Shown piece after piece: positions 29,345 through 30,413 of a stretch of 30,413 bases of DNA. Under the pieces are notes generated by a model. That model was not told the origin of the DNA and did no database searches. It saw nothing but the letters and a program-made list of their open reading frames with translations. The stretch is taken from NCBI GenBank assembly GCA_003254885.1, contig QANT01001110.1, positions 1-30,413 of the forward strand. Reading direction: 5' to 3'. Position numbers and translations under genes: made by a program. This DNA comes from Purshia tridentata (lineage: Eukaryota > Streptophyta > Magnoliopsida > Rosales > Rosaceae). Every line of letters begins with the position of its first letter. Positions within the stretch are counted from its first letter, which is position 1.

Positions 29345-30413
29345 TTCATTCAAATTCTACCAAAACATGCTCGGTTGCCAAAAAAGGCATGGGGAAGCAC
29401 TTTCTCATATCTCGATTAGCGTGCTAGCCCTAGAGAATAACTTTATGTGTTAAGAATGCACGACAACGTTATTTCAGTGCACACTAAGTTTTATTTGGTT
29501 ATAATTGCACCAAAACGTGCTCAATTGGCAATAAAAAAGATGGGGAACCACATTCTATTGTCTAGAGTAGCAGTCTAGCCCTAAAGAAGCACATTTTGTG
29601 TTTAAATGGGAAGAAAATATAATTTCGAAGCATACTAAGTCTAATTTCATCCAAATTGCACCAAAACGTGCTCGATTGGCAAAAAAGGCATGGGAAGCAC
29701 TTTCTTATATCTCGATTTGCGTGCTAGCCCTAGAAAATGTCATTCAGTGCAAGCCAAGTCAAATTTGGTTAAAGTTACACCAAAACGTGTTTGGTTGGCA
29801 AGAAAGACGTGGAGAAGCACTTTCTTATTCTTGAATTAGTTTTTTAGTCTACAAGAAGCACATTTTGTGTTAAGATGGAACGAAAACTTAATTTTGGTGC
29901 ATACTCAGTGTAACTTCGTCCAACTGGCCCCAAAACGTGTCCGGTTGGGAAGAAAGATATGGCGAAGCACTTTCTTATGTCTCAATTAGCGTTCTTGACG
30001 AAAAGAACCACTATAGGTGTTAAGAATGCACGAAAATATCATTTCAGTGCAGACTAAGTCAAATTTGGTTAAAGTTGCACTAAAATGTGCTCGGTTGGCA
30101 AGAAAAACATGGGGAACCAAATTCTCATGTCTCGATTAGTGTTCTAGCCCTAAAAAAGCACATTTCATGTTTAGATGGGAAGAAAACATCATTTCAGTGC
30201 ATACTCAGTCTAATTGCAATTCAAATTGCACCAAAACGTGCCCGGTTGGCAAAAAAGGCATGAGGAAGCACTTTCTCATGTCTCGATTAGTGTGCTAGCC
30301 CTAGAGAACAACTTTATGTGTTAAGAATGCACGAAAACGTCGTTTCAATGCACACTAAGTCAAATATGGTTAAAGTTATACCAAAACGTGCTCAGTTGGC
30401 AAGAAAGACTTGG
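29345..30413 (-). repeat. 150-bp satellite array, inverted arm
   Basis: From about 29345 every monomer is reverse-complemented. The landmark, read as GCACTTTCTCAT or variants, recurs at 29401, 29552, 29701, 29821, 29971, 30121 and 30272. Intervals are 149-151 bp apart from one 120-bp interval (a ~30-bp deletion near 29735). Two monomer types alternate: one with TGTTAAGAATGCACGA, the other with GAAGCACATTTTGTGTTTA. This gives a ~300-bp dimer period, unlike the A-B-C-D pattern of the forward arm. The array runs off the right window edge. Confidence 0.94.

Noticed and set aside
26671..30413. CRISPR-like or coding repeat array
   Set aside because: Units of 150 bp are contiguous without unique spacers, diverge as satellite DNA does and hold no conserved frame.
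26671..30413. Calling the satellite centromeric
   Set aside because: A 150-bp unit with higher-order structure is compatible with a centromere, but nothing in the sequence proves it; subtelomeric or interstitial satellites look the same.

Overview
The window is plant nuclear repeat DNA, almost certainly from a dicot. The evidence is Sirevirus-type Ty1/copia retrotransposons with initiator-tRNA-Met primer sites, two CACTA ends with 5'-CACTA termini, a Mutator-like (MULE) transposase remnant, long TGTAACGGCCC-type LTRs, a small MITE-like element and a 150-bp satellite. I see no intact host gene, no tRNA or rRNA gene, no CRISPR array and no bacterial features. Every long coding region is a broken transposon gene. 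The species cannot be named from what is visible.

Layout, left to right. 1-994: one end of a CACTA transposon, inserted in the reverse transcriptase of a copia element. 995-5280: the 3' part of that element (copia-1, + strand): RT/RNase H, a 2-kb non-coding tail with repeated polypurine tracts, and the 3' LTR. 5281-11179: copia-2 (- strand), same family, with gag, protease, integrase, part of RT, primer site and 5' LTR; its RT stops exactly where the copia-1 LTR ends. 11180-13099: a decapitated long LTR (LTR-a). 13111-13128: a second, different CACTA terminus. 13132-14498: N-terminal part of a MULE transposase pseudogene. 14499-14749: LTR fragment of a second copia family. 14750-16258: AT-rich sequence with one possible isolated exon. 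16259-18391: a probable solo LTR (LTR-b) related to LTR-a. 18392-18954: unassigned. 18955-22295: copia-3 (- strand), heavily rearranged, with its 5' LTR remnant. 22413-22657: MITE-like element. 22658-24020: low-complexity sequence and small repeats. 24021-24911: four copies of a ~247-bp tandem repeat. 25017-30413: a 150-bp satellite, interrupted at 25134-26670 by a minus-strand LTR-like insertion and flipping orientation near 29345.

The first 14.5 kb read as the right half of a nest: CACTA-1 inside copia-1, inside copia-2, inside LTR-a, apparently inside or against CACTA-2, which sits in the MULE gene. The missing left halves should therefore follow in reverse order beyond the left edge of the window. 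Premature stops in the copia and MULE genes are repeatedly TGA where Trp is expected, or TAA/TAG where Gln is expected. This fits cytosine deamination in silenced, methylated DNA.

I found no candidate for a new multi-gene system. The most unusual structures are the satellite (four-monomer higher-order pattern with chimeric monomers, plus an out-of-phase orientation switch), the scrambled copia-3, and the self-nested copia pair.
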